A stretch of 64,000 nt of DNA, from NCBI GenBank assembly GCA_022661535.1, contig JAKULF010000004.1:1178001-1242000 (forward strand). The letters run 5' to 3'. Positions 1 to 11,003 of the stretch are shown in pieces. Under the pieces are notes generated by a model, which made no database searches, was not told where the DNA came from, and worked only from the letters and a program-made list of their open reading frames with translations. The position numbers and the translations under genes are program-made. Source of the DNA: Eutypa lata (Eukaryota > Ascomycota > Sordariomycetes > Xylariales > Diatrypaceae). Positions within the stretch are counted from its first letter, which is position 1, and every line of letters starts with the position of its first letter.

Positions 1-524
1 ATGCCCCGTGTAGGATCATGACATATTCGTTCAGGAACACAGGTACCAGCTTCTTCGACACAAGGCCCAGGTGCATGGCCTCATAGTCAGCGCCAGCGAA
101 GTCATGCGGTGGGTTTCGCCCTCGCGTGTTCATCAATAACAGGAGAGCCTTCGGTTTGAGGAGATCTTCCTGGTTGATGTATGGCCACATATAGCAGCCC
201 CTTCATTTTTCCTCGGATGCATGTGGCTGGAATTTACTGGCATCGCGGAAAGCGTCGAAATCAGGGTGATGTGTGGTGGCCATGCCCGGCCACGCATCTA
301 ACAGAACATTTTGCCTCATGGCGAACAAGGATCTCATGCAGCATATTGTAGCTTCCAAATACATTCTTTGATCTTACCTGAGCATCACGACGCACCTCTG
401 CTGGTGATGCGATATGTACTGATGGGCCGAATTGCTTGATGAAAGCATTAGGGTCAAACGAGCCAAGATCGTTAGCATTTACCGCTGTCGATCCCTTATA
501 AGCGTCTTTTGATATGGATGCCAT
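1..524 (-). pseudogene. Broken gene of an ascomycete family of unknown function (N-terminal part, runs off the left edge)
   Basis: The minus strand from an ATG at 524 reads a well-formed protein start (MASISKDAYKGSTAVNANDL..., then RRDAQVRSKNVF, NMLHEILVRHEA). After HEA the frame shifts by one and roughly 15 expected residues are missing. The next recognisable block (LLDAWPGMATTHHPDFDAF) is in another frame. That frame then meets a TGA around position 207 and continues as GCYMWPYINQEDLLKP...LLMNTRGRNPPHDFAGADYEAMHLG...VPVFLNEYVMIL to the edge. From memory this matches a family common in ascomycete genomes, seen near MYND-finger or 'ipa' annotations, whose function is unknown. No GT-AG intron removes both lesions, so I call it a pseudogene. 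A sequencing error could explain one lesion but not both. Confidence 0.55.
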
Positions 525-1638
525 CGATTTATTTGAATATGGCAAGCTCAGCGGTCGATGGAAAACAATTCATTGTTTGAGGATCTATTTTCGACAAGAA
601 TGACCGGCGTGGTCACAGCGTAATACTGAATCGTAGGGGCTTGGGATTCAGGGGTACAGTGACACGTCATACAGAAGACATTGCGGTATTCAGATTTACC
701 AGACGCTTCATCACATTTGTTTTGTCTTGATTACTCATCACAGTTATTCTGCCTGGGAGAATAGGCTGTTGATCGTGCTGGACAGGCATATATAAATATC
801 TCGAGGTACGGAATCGGACATGACGGCGCATGGCGGCGCAAGGAACAAAAGTGTACGATGTCCAGAACTCAACAACTGCTATGTATATGTAACAAAGCCC
901 AAACGAGCAATCCCACGATCCATTCCGATTCTAAAAGAACGTGTTGTTCATCTACAATTTGCTCCCAGGGGACCGCATCACCTTTGCACTCTAGTCAAGA
1001 ACACTTACAGCCACTAGCTAATTAGAAATCGCACCGAATCCCTGCTCCCACACGCGCGCACGGTCTCCCGAGCCACTTAGCCCGCATCGCACCGACATCT
1101 ACATAGTTATAGAAGGCCAGAGATGATTCGGAGCACTGTTCACCATAGAATATGCTTCACTTAAAACCAACTGAACGAACACCCTTCAGACCTGGGAATT
1201 ATATGTATAAGGAGCGGATAAAGTTAATTTACAAGTGATATAAAGTGATAACCATATAATCATTAGACTCATGATTAGTGTAAGATTTTATATTTAATTT
1301 GGGCTAATGGTCACGTTTTGGCTTTTCTGTCAGGGATATGTATGCTTTCATACTCCCACTCCCCAAGGAACGAGAACACACACGGCATAAGAGAAACATT
1401 TTCAATGCAAGCTAAACTGGGGGAAGACTGCGGAAGCTGCTCCAATGCAACAGCACCTGTATAAAGGCATCAACCAACCAGCTTCACCACAGCATACATA
1501 GGAACGTCGTAGTGACATGTAGCCTACATGACTGTCATTAGATAGGGTCGCTGGGGAGAGATAGGGGCCTATATTCAACCATTGATGCCTGACTTGCAGC
1601 ATTAAAGGACTACCTGCCAGTATATATAAACGCGTGGC
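525..1638. other. Intergenic spacer, no gene seen
   Basis: About 1.1 kb between the broken gene and the 3' end of the diterpene cyclase. The only open frame of note (820-1017, 65 codons) resembles nothing I know. The part around 1200-1300 is AT-rich and probably includes the cyclase 3' flank. Confidence 0.5.
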
Positions 1639-4636
1639 TCATTCCTTCTTACCATTCGACCTCATCGGCGTCGCGATGTCTCTCTGGACATATATCTGTC
1701 CATACAAATCCGTTACATCAATGAACAGCTTCACCGCATTGATGAATTTGCCGCTGCCCACCGTGTTCTCTAACTCTTGGAATGCCTGATTCAGCGCTCG
1801 CCGCTCGTATTCTGCCACCTCCATCAGCTTGGACTTGACCCTTTGTGTTATATCTTCGGCTGGTAGGTGACCATCATCTGCGCTAATGTGGAACTCAGGA
1901 AAGTCGACCGAATTGAGGTTACACTCATCACGATCCCGTGACATTGACCCATAGTCATTATACATACGGCACAGATTCGCTAGGTGGCGGGTCATATCTT
2001 CTGCCACATAGGCTGTCTGCACGTTCTCCCAAACCTCTCTGCACGAGGGACCCAAGAGGCAATTGAAGAAGACGAAAGAAAAGGGACAAGAAGTGTTGTC
2101 CGCAGACACGCTGTTAACCCATTTATAGAAGGATTGTCCTGGGTTGAAACATGCCAGAGGTGCACTATCCACAAGAGGTACCCAGGGTGAAGACTGGCAC
2201 ATTGCAGTTTGCTGGCGGTGCAAGCGGCGGTTATCGACTGCATGTGTAACATGTGCGAGGAGAAATGTCTGGACCTCGGCTGCAAGCCGTGTTTGTATGT
2301 CGGCAGGGCAAGACACAACGGCCGGATGTTGCAGGATGTACGAGATATAATGCCCTAGGACTAGCTTGATTTCATCAAGAACAGTTCTATTTCCGTCGCT
2401 TGCAGTCTTTTGAGACGTTGAGATTGGGTCTTCATCCATACGAGTATTGTCCGTTTTGAGCGCGAGGCTGTGCGTAAAACACAGACTCTTGATCAAATGC
2501 CGGACTTGACGAAAATCCCCAGTGAAATCCCACCCTACGACGATCTCTATGTACTCGTCAACTTGATAGTTCAACATTGAGAGAATCATCATATCTTTGA
2601 GGACATCAAGGCTCACAGGGCCACCACGCCGCATAGAACATGCTGTCCACGTTAGCGGGATGAAAGACAAGTACCTATCCTTTCCCATAGACGTTCTTGG
2701 GAATATATCCAAGCGCCGTTTTTCCAGGTGTTGGAATGCGTAGCATGCTTGAATTTCAGCGGCATGAAGAAGCTGCTGGTCGAAGCTTGAGAATAGAATT
2801 GTCTGCCCGAGAAGGCTTCCGGCTCTCTTTATAGCCGAGTTCACTCCTTGGGGCAGTGAAAGTAGCTCTGAACGAGCACGTGGATCTTTGGGCTCGACAG
2901 CAGCTATCATAGCTGCCAGAGAATAGGCTTCCGAGAGGACATCGGAGGCATAAGTTACCTTCTCTATCCATAGATATTCTCCGTTTTTCCATTGCTTGCG
3001 GTGTTCCTTGAGGAAAAATCTGCCGTGCTGGATCCTCGCCATGACCGTAGCCTTGGCGACTGATCTAACCCAAGGAAGATGTAACAACGAGGATAGTATC
3101 AGTATCGCGTAGGCCGTGGTTTCGTATATATTACTCCATGATCCATTCGGTTCTTGGGACTCGAGGACCTGGGATAGGATATGCAGGGAGATCATGGCAG
3201 TTTGCTCCATGAGGACTGGGTCCTGGCATAAAGTCCCAGCCCAACGACTGCTATCTTGCAGCTGTTCATGTAACACCTTGATAGCTTGAGCCAGGAGCAT
3301 TAGAGAATATAAACTGTGTGTATGCTATTACTGTCAGTCAGGTGGCTGAAGGACTAAATGTAGTAACATACCCATTTCTCCTGAATGCAGTCCGAGACAA
3401 ATCTTGTGTAGATGAACCTAATCGCCTTCATCACTTGTGGGATATGACTTTTTGGATCGCCTAAGATCAAGAGAGACACAAGCACGTTGCAGTTGGCACT
3501 GAAGCTGGGGTTTCTTTCCCCTGGGTAAGTCAGGAAGTGATCATCCGCCTCGAAATATCGGAGCAGCGGGTCGATATCATGGTTACGACCTAGGTAATGC
3601 AGAGCCAGCAGTGTCTTTGCCGTGTCATCGGAGTCTGGCAGAGACGATGGTGCTATGTTAACATTAGCTATAGGTACACAGCCTTTCAAAAATCCTTCTT
3701 ACAAAATCCAACAACGCCCTTTCCGTCATGGAGTGACTTTTCCAGAAAGCTGCGGACTGCAGAAAATTCAGTTTCGTTGATGGTGAAACCAGCTGCAGCC
3801 AGGGTGCTGACAATCTGTAAACACAGTTAACTACCACTCTGAGTTGATTATTATCATGCGCTTTAACGACTTACCCAAGCCGATTCAAAGATGGACGTTG
3901 GCCATGCACTTGGCACGCTTCCGTTGCCTTGCCCAGGTCCATGTTCTAACACAGTCCGAAGATAGCATTCAGCGTCATGATCCCACTCAGTAGAGTACAT
4001 CAAATACGCAGCGGTGGATGAAGGAGATCCCATCATTGATCCGTTCGGCTCTTGCCAGCGCTTAAGCCTGACAAAGTCGACATGGCCGATCAGTGCCTCT
4101 AAAGAATGGTACAATGTCGATGGTGCTTCATATACGCCAGAAGCTGGCAATTGACCCAATTTCTTGTGATACACGGATCGTAGCTTTTCATATTGAGGAA
4201 ATGTGACATCAACTCCCTCAGCTTCGAGCATGGTTAAAAGCTTGACAGTGAGTATCTCAAAACCAACTTGGTCTGTGGACGCAACGTCCCAGTTGAGCAA
4301 CATATCTTTGAGAGCTTTTTGCGCCTTCTGGCTCCTATGAATCCAATCCGAATGATATTTATCATGATGAAGGTGCAGCTTTAGCGACAATAGTGCTGCT
4401 GACGTGTTCAATATCCCGTCAACGTGCGAAGCGTATGAATGCCAGCCTCCGGTTTCTAGCTGCGAGTTGAGCACAAATTCAAAACACTCAGGAAAGAGCC
4501 AAGTTTCTGGGGACACTTGACTTGGAATGATGGATAACCAAGCAGTGTCGTAGATGGAAGGAGACATTGAACCTGAGTTTGGATTTGACATGCGGGAGAT
4601 GAGCTCTCTCGCCTCGTCGCTAAAGGAAGGAGGCAT
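1639..4636 (-). CDS. Bifunctional diterpene cyclase (copalyl diphosphate synthase / kaurene-synthase-like), intact
   Basis: Four exons on the minus strand: 4636-3875, 3814-3703, 3652-3372 and 3324-1639. The introns are 60, 50 and 47 nt, all GT-AG, and all phases close to give 946 aa, the usual size for fungal two-domain cyclases. The start is the ATG at 4636; the open frame continues upstream only to a TTG. Near the N terminus is SIYDTAW (about 27-33), typical of class II cyclases. The class II acid motif is D-S-D-D (298-301), in LPDSDDTAKTLLALHYLGR. The C-terminal class I half carries D-E-Y-I-E (641-645) as the aspartate-rich motif and NDYGSMSRDRDE (841-852) as the second metal-binding motif. 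The expected reaction is GGPP to a copalyl-type diphosphate, then ionisation to a labdane-related diterpene; the product cannot be read from sequence. It is divergent from a P450, the usual arrangement in fungal diterpenoid clusters. Confidence 0.93.
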
Positions 4637-6485
4637 GGTAGAAATTTGTGCGCCAGTGAACAAGCGCCGATCTCAGAGATTCCCAGTTGTTGAAAAACAG
4701 TAGATAAGAGATAAAAAGATTTACTGACTGTCCTCAATATTTAGAGATCAGTTCTTGATGAATTTTGATAGTGAAATCTACATTTACGGCTTCCACGCTG
4801 AATCCACTAGGAGCACCTCAGATTCTGCTATCTCATACAGTTCATAACCCCAAAGACGTCATCAAATAACATTGCTACATCATGCATGCGAATTGGTTCA
4901 CATCTGGGAGCCAACATAATCATACCATGGAAACACTGCGAAGGTGTGATTGCCCTGGCTGTAGAGTGTGGCGAGGCAATGCAACTCCAAGTACCAACAT
5001 TATCCTGAGGTTATCACAGCCGTCCGGAGGGTATTTCCTATTATGATCGGCCGCTTCTGGGTCCTGTAGGAATCTGAGGCCTTACACAAAACCAACAGTC
5101 CGGTGCTACCCCAAGTACGACCAATTATATCCGCTTTTTTACGTGCAATAAAGTGAAATAATTCTTCTTGAGCTCTCGTTTTTATAAGTTATTATTTTCA
5201 TATCAAATGATTAAAATGATACATATATATATATATATAATTGAAAGATTCAACTAACATGTACTTTATATTATTTACGTAACATAACTTTATAACGTTA
5301 AATATATTTAACTTTTTTAATTCAATTTTTAACGTTGATTATAAATGAATTCATGTGCACATGTAACTTGAATTTTAACGATAAGCAAGCAGCGAGACAC
5401 AAGGCAACCAATAGATCGGCAAAGCGTGCCATGGGAAACTTCCTTCATCCGTGCTATGCAATTCTGTATATCGCCAAAGATGACGATCATTACTGTTATG
5501 GTAAGTATGGCGTTTGGTAATCAGTTGCTTTTAGGGATGCAGACGAAACACAGACAGGAGAGTCCAGGCCTTCACGTGTAGCATCCAAAATCGCTACGAT
5601 TATGCGATCCGCCCCAGAGGCATCCTAACACAATCTGCATGTGTCGCTACGACGCTGTACCAACAAGGTATGACACTACACCAACAAAATACGACACTAC
5701 ACCAACAAGGTACGACGCTGTACCAACAAGGCAGCCGGATGCCTGCTTACATATATGCCAAGTATATTAAGCGTCGAATAACATATTCGGAAACGGACCA
5801 ATATGAATGACCTCGCCTTGAACGGGGGCCGACCCCAGTAAGTATAGTTGGTATCATGTTGCAAAATGCAGGCCAACAAGTGCAACAAGAGGAGGAGATA
5901 GTCGCCCTGTTTGTTGAACATCACATATGCCTACTTTAGCTTATGTGTATGCGGCTGCATGCAACGAATCAGCATCCCAACATCGGCCAGCCCGATACTT
6001 CAGATCAGCCTATCTTCAGTGTCAACACCAACAAGTAATTTTCAGCGGTCCTATAGGATCCAATCAATATCACAGTACATTCCTGACCAAACTTACTGTG
6101 TTAAAAAACATACCACGTTATGCAGGAAGTCTTATGCATTTCACTAACAGAATCAATGTAGTCGTTTGGCGGACCAAGGATGCAGCATGAATATCACGCA
6201 TAGAGTGTTTTTCTGGATTGGGATGGTTTGTGATTCGATCGCGCGTGGCTGGGTGGGATTCGCGAGTTGGTTGTGAGCAGTTGCTGTCCGCATGCATACT
6301 GTCCGTTCGTTTCATGAGTAACTTCGTCCCCCCTCTCTCTAAATCTTGTGGTGGTGCATGTATTTTTGTTGCATTAAATCCATTGCAAAGACACGACGAG
6401 TAGCTTTCAGACAACAATATTTTGTAGTTGCCTGCGTGATAACTAAGTCGCTTCAACATCCTTGCCTCCCTTCTAGACTACTAAG
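4637..6485. promoter_or_regulatory. Shared upstream region of the divergent cyclase/P450 pair
   Basis: 1.85 kb between the two divergent start codons. It contains a strongly AT-rich block (about 5140-5340) with an alternating TA tract at 5223-5240, and a four-copy 21-bp tandem repeat at 5649-5732. Several open frames of 60-110 codons occur (for example 5927-6190 and 6118-6459), but none resembles a known protein or has a convincing start. Control of both genes from here is inferred from geometry alone. Confidence 0.5.
5649..5732. repeat. Four tandem 21-bp repeats in the cyclase/P450 intergenic region
   Basis: Four head-to-tail units of exactly 21 bp: 5649-5669, 5670-5690, 5691-5711 and 5712-5732. 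Units 1 and 4 share acgacgctgtaccaacaagg and differ only in the last base. Units 2 and 3 carry acactacaccaacaa in the same register. The core ccaacaag recurs singly nearby (around 5872 and 6028). The spacing equals two helical turns, which would suit a phased array of binding sites, but no known fungal factor site is recognised. Confidence 0.85.
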
Positions 6486-8310
6486 ATGATCCATGACATA
6501 GGCGTACAACAAGGCTGGTGGGCTTTTGTGAGCCCCCAAGATGGACTTATTGCAGAACTTGTCTTCCATATCCAGCAAATCGAATTCGTCTGGATCATCG
6601 TTCTGGCTGTACTTATGGTCATGATGGTATGCAAGCCGTCTGAGCCTACGGTAGACGCGCCAGTGGTTGGAAGATCGTGGCGATGGGAGCCAACTTGGTG
6701 TACAAGGCTCCGCTTCTTGGCATATTCGCAAAGTATCATCAAGGAAGGCTATACAAAGGTGAGTGAGTCTTTGTGACCAGAGAGTAAGATCAGTCTGATA
6801 ATGAAACTAGTTCAAAGATAGAGCTTTTGTTGTTCGACGCCTCGATGCGGATTTCTTAATATTGTCCAATAAGTACATTGATCAGCTCAAAAGTGTACCA
6901 AAGTCCAACCTATTCGCGATGGACTCTTTAGCTCTTGTTAGTCACCTAGCTTCCAGAAACCTTCCACGTGCTGAGCAGAATATAGTCTGTTGGTGGCGAA
7001 TATACCGGCTTTCACCAGACTGTGAAAACTGATATCCATGTCCGAGCCCTTCAGTCTGTGGTAGTCCGCGACTTGATGAAGTGTCATGAACCTCTCAAGG
7101 ATGAACTTGATACAGTTATGGGGGACGTTATGCCTATAGAAACTGGTACGATCCCCTGTGTCCTTGTGAACCTACGAATCTTCTTACCGGTTTAACAGGT
7201 TGGAAGTCCGCGGATTGTCAAGGGCTAATGCGAGAGTTGTCACTCGCTCTAATGGCCCGTGTTTTCGTTGGACCCGAGGTTTGTCGACACCCCGACTGGA
7301 AATCCATCAGTAAAAGCTTCACGCAAGATGTTTTGAAAGTTGCGTATCTTCTCAGATTGATCCCATGGATGCCAAATTCTCTGAAATGGCTTATAATACG
7401 ATTGTTCCCTGCCTGGAATTTGGTCCAGAAAGACTACGCCACCTCTAGGAAATTGCTTGGACCACTCGTCGAGAAGTACAGGAAGGCCGGCATTGAGCAG
7501 TCCAATGTCCAACAACCACCAACTGTTCTCAAATGGATGAGTCTTAATAGCAAATCTGAATATGAGGCCAACCCAGATATCATTGCCCATCGTTTAGTGC
7601 ATTTGGGCTTTACCGCAGACTTCGCTACTCTTCACACTATCATTTTTTGCTTTTATGATCTCTGCAAGCACCCTGAGTACATTGACAATCTACGAGAGGA
7701 AGCTGAGGAATGCTTGCTGGAAAGCGGTTGCTGGGATAAACCCACACTCGACAAAATGAAGAAGATTGAGTCCTTTATGAGCGAATCTCAGAGGGTCAAC
7801 CCTATCTTGATGCGTATGTCTTGTTCTTCCTGGGACATTCCTGTGACTGATTATATCATAGTTACTTTCAGCCGAACAGTCATCAAGCCGATGACACTTT
7901 CTGATGGTCTACACCTTCCTGCGGGAACGAGGATAGCGATGGCTGCGGAGAGCATATTGAATGATCCCTCTGTAACTCCAGAACCAGATAAATTCGACCC
8001 TTGGCGATCAATTCGTGCACGACAGCAATCCGGTGATGATATTAAACATCGGTTTACTACGACATCAGCAGACAATCTACACTTCGGCCACGGAACCCAG
8101 GCGTGCGCTGGGAGATATCTTGCAATGGCGATTCAGAAGATGGTAGTTGCCGCAATCCTTATCGGCTGGGACGTCCGTTTCCCCAAGGGACAACCACAGC
8201 GGGTGAGACTATCTCTAGATGACTTCTTGTTTCCAAAGCCTGGGACGAAAATTGAACTTCGAAGAAGGCCTATTAGAGCGGGTGTACCGGCCATTGGTAT
8301 CAAACGGTAA
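6486..8310 (+). CDS. Cytochrome P450 monooxygenase, intact
   Basis: Five exons: 6486-6758, 6811-6936, 6986-7145, 7199-7813 and 7862-8310. All introns are GT-AG of 48-53 nt and the phases close to give 540 aa. A hydrophobic N-terminal anchor (about 32-50, FVWIIVLAVLMVMMV) places it in the ER membrane. The helix-K E-x-x-R is ESQR in SFMSESQRVNP. The heme loop is FGHGTQACAGR (466-476) with the ligand Cys at 473. Exon 5 must start at 7862, giving LMLTFSRTVIKPMTLSDG, the normal P450 sequence after the ExxR helix; reading through the 48-nt intron would keep the frame but insert 16 residues. The overall pattern resembles fungal P450s of secondary metabolism (CYP68-like from memory, not tested). Divergent from the cyclase, so the likely role is oxidation of its diterpene. 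Confidence 0.92.
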
Positions 8311-8945
8311 AGCTGAGACGGTTGCTGGTCAGATCCGGCAAGGTGACGGCCCTTGCCCTAGAATAGCTCCTAAGTATGTTTGACTTCATCGATAGCACAC
8401 GGTCTGTTGGTTCACAGATTTGAGCGAAACACAGTTTTAAAACCTTACCCCGTCAATATGCAGTACCAAAAGAGTCTCTATATGTTGTGGCTGCCGCTTT
8501 AGAATTTGTGTTTTCCAGGTTGTCAGCCCTCCAGATTCACTGCACTAGATATTGTAATATTATCTTACTTCTTCACCTATGCGCGTTTATTGTTACAATA
8601 GAAAAGACAAATGGCTGATTAATTCTATACTTAATTATAGGATTCTCTTGTCGTAAGCATTCAGAGAGTGTCTGTAGGAATATAAGCCATAATAAGCGTC
8701 TAAACTTGGACGCCTGTACTTTTATCGAATCTTAGAGTGTCGATAGGATCATATCCATTCACTTCTTATTTTGATTCGCATATGCATAGCTTCGTGTTAG
8801 CTAGATATATATTAATGCCTCAGAAAATTCTCTCCAGATATCCCCTTATGCGCATCGCGCGCTAGTACAACACATCAACATTTCTGTCCGACCAAGACTG
8901 AATATAGACTGGTTCAGATGCATCTGACAGGTTTACAACATCATA
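8311..8945. other. 3'-3' intergenic spacer
   Basis: Lies between the converging ends of the P450 and the membrane-protein gene. It is AT-rich around 8570-8830, with no open frame of interest. It presumably holds both 3' UTRs. Confidence 0.5.
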
Positions 8946-10311
8946 CTAATCAACATTAACTGTGCGGTGTATCCTAATTGAATCCAGTGGGTACTCCTCC
9001 AAAGGAAGATCAATATGCATCTCGCCCCGGATCGCGTTTGGACGCTGTTGTCCGTTGGTATTACTCATCAGTGATGAGTAACTCCCGCTCGTCACCTTGA
9101 CCTGATTAGAACCAGGGTTTCCGGGAACGGGATAACTCGTGGCAGAATCCCAGCTTCGGCTTCCAGATCGGTTTATGAAAGGGCGAATAGACCAGGCGTA
9201 CAAGCTCCGAAGCGTATCTTTGCGAGGAACAATGGGTCCGAGGACAGGCAAGCTGGCACAAATGACACTCGATGCTACCGAAATACAGGACCATAAAGGA
9301 ACAGTGATCAAGATCTCTGAGGAATGTTAGCATTCCTTGTCCATTGCGACACCATGAAATCAGTGGAAGCCTACCTCGCTGATTCTTCCCGTATGTATAT
9401 GTTATCCTCAAAATTGAAGTTATGCAGACACTAGGGGTAGATGTTAGCAGTGGATCAGAGACACCATCCAAAGGGAAGAATACGAGGGAAAACATCGAGG
9501 GAGGTCCATAGAGGGAAGAGGGGAAGGGGGGGGAGACAAGGCACATACAAACCACCAAGGAGAAAAATGGCGCTTAGATAGATCTTCTGGGTTCGAGAAA
9601 GCTGCAGCAGGTGGATCATACGCACTGGAAGGCACAAGATTGCAATATCGCAAATCATGTTGCCGACCTCGTAGCCCATTAAAAATCCGATCAGATCAAT
9701 GCATTTTCCATCCCTTTCAGGAAACCATGCTTTCTGAGGGGGCAAACACTTGAGAGCCGTGACTACTATGGCGGAAATATACCAAGCCATACACAAGACA
9801 AGAACCACCACGCTCCATATTTTGAATGTAGGAGTCGAAAATATGCGTCGATAGAGGCAAAGAAGCGAAACCTTTGATGCAATGTTCGCGGTTTCGAAGA
9901 CAAGGGCGCCGATATATTCAATCTGTAGTAGAGTCAGCCTTCGTGTGCTTTAATCTTGTTGTCAACTCTCCTTCTTCCAAGGATATGAAAACTCACCTTG
10001 TTCTTAAGTACCATATCGTCTCCAGAGACTGGAGTATCAAATAACTGATAGTATCCTCTAGGAACTAAAGAAGAATTTTTTAAGTAGTTTATCAGCGTCA
10101 TTGGGATCTGCCACTCACTTTCAAATGCCAGTAAACCAAAATATGCAGCGAACATGATCCACGCCATGATTGCCCAACAGTCATCCCAACCAACTCGAGC
10201 TTGTTTCTTCCAACGCGCTAGGAGCCGCCCGATCAGACTAAGGCTGACAAGAATTTCCATCGCTACATGCGTACGCAGCAGGAGCTGAGAGCTTTCAGTT
10301 AACTGAACCAT
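8946..10311 (-). CDS. Fungal rhodopsin-like integral membrane protein (seven-helix, Pth11-related type)
   Basis: Five exons on the minus strand: 10311-10119, 10064-9997, 9922-9549, 9430-9375 and 9316-8946. All introns are GT-AG (54-118 nt) and the phases close to give 353 aa, within the family range. Seen features: a first loop with VGWDDCWAIMAW, the core IEYIGALVFETANIASKVSLLCLYRRIF, the conserved CLPPQKAW...GKCID stretch, LPVRMIHLLQLSRTQKIYLSAIFLLGG, and a soluble C-terminal tail. These are hallmarks of the fungal rhodopsin-domain family, members of which are orphan receptors or of unknown role in the plasma membrane. The open frame begins at a TTG (10344); the first ATG is 10311. An additional short upstream exon cannot be excluded, because the protein starts just before the first predicted helix. 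Adjacent to the diterpene pair; whether it takes part is unknown. Confidence 0.82.
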
Positions 10312-11003
10312 GTCGGGATAAGAGCAATAACGTGGGAGGTTCAAAGATGGGTGCTATGACTGCAAACGAAGTTAGATTATCGTGCGTCAATTCAATCACT
10401 GGCCATCATTTTTAAAAACAACAAGATATCTCACCAGCAGGAAAGGCTATCATATGAAATTGGAACATGGTCCAACCGAGAGGCAACTTGGGTGCTAGCC
10501 ACCCTGGAAATCATGTTGGGCCCCCACAATCCCATGAATGCAACACCAGTATGTTGCACTGTACTGTGCAGCCTACATGGGCAGGCCGCAGAAATCGTTG
10601 CATGTGCATGCCACCTTTGCAGTATTGCTGTAGGGCCGAATGATACGTCAACCAGACAAGGTTAAATTGGTTATATGCAGTGACATGGGGATATGCAAGC
10701 GCGCGCGACCGAATCGGTGCTGTTGGCCGTACGCTGCCCATGGGCTCTGGTGGCCCGCGCACCAACTCGTGTCACCATTACAATCAAGAGGAAGATGATC
10801 ATGAGTACAGCCTACCTCCTTTACTTGTATTTTCCGTCAAAGCCACTCACCAAAGAGCGGTCAGCTTATGATTTTGACAGACGAGATCATTTTAATGTGT
10901 GTCTGCGGCGTCACAGTTTAGCTCATTTGTGTCGACATCTTCTACCACCTATCACGGTGCTACTCTCTTCCCATTACCTGGCATAGTGATCCTGAGCTCC
11001 GAA
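10312..11003. promoter_or_regulatory. Divergent promoter region of the membrane protein and epoxide hydrolase
   Basis: 692 bp between two opposed start codons, so it should contain both promoters. The plus-strand open frame of the hydrolase extends back to 10899, but that extension has no feature of the family. No clear TATA element or repeat is recognised. Confidence 0.4.

Noticed and set aside
820..1017. 65-codon ATG-started frame left of the cyclase
   Set aside because: No family resemblance, no supporting splice or codon pattern; a chance frame.
3300..3330. Splice acceptors at 3314 and 3331 for the last cyclase exon
   Set aside because: The first breaks the frame and the second runs at once into a stop; only the acceptor just before 3324 keeps the frame and restores HTHSLYSLMLLAQAI.
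7814..7861. Reading the P450 through positions 7814-7861 as coding
   Set aside because: The 48-nt stretch is in frame but has a GTATGT donor and a TAG acceptor, and removing it gives the normal P450 sequence.
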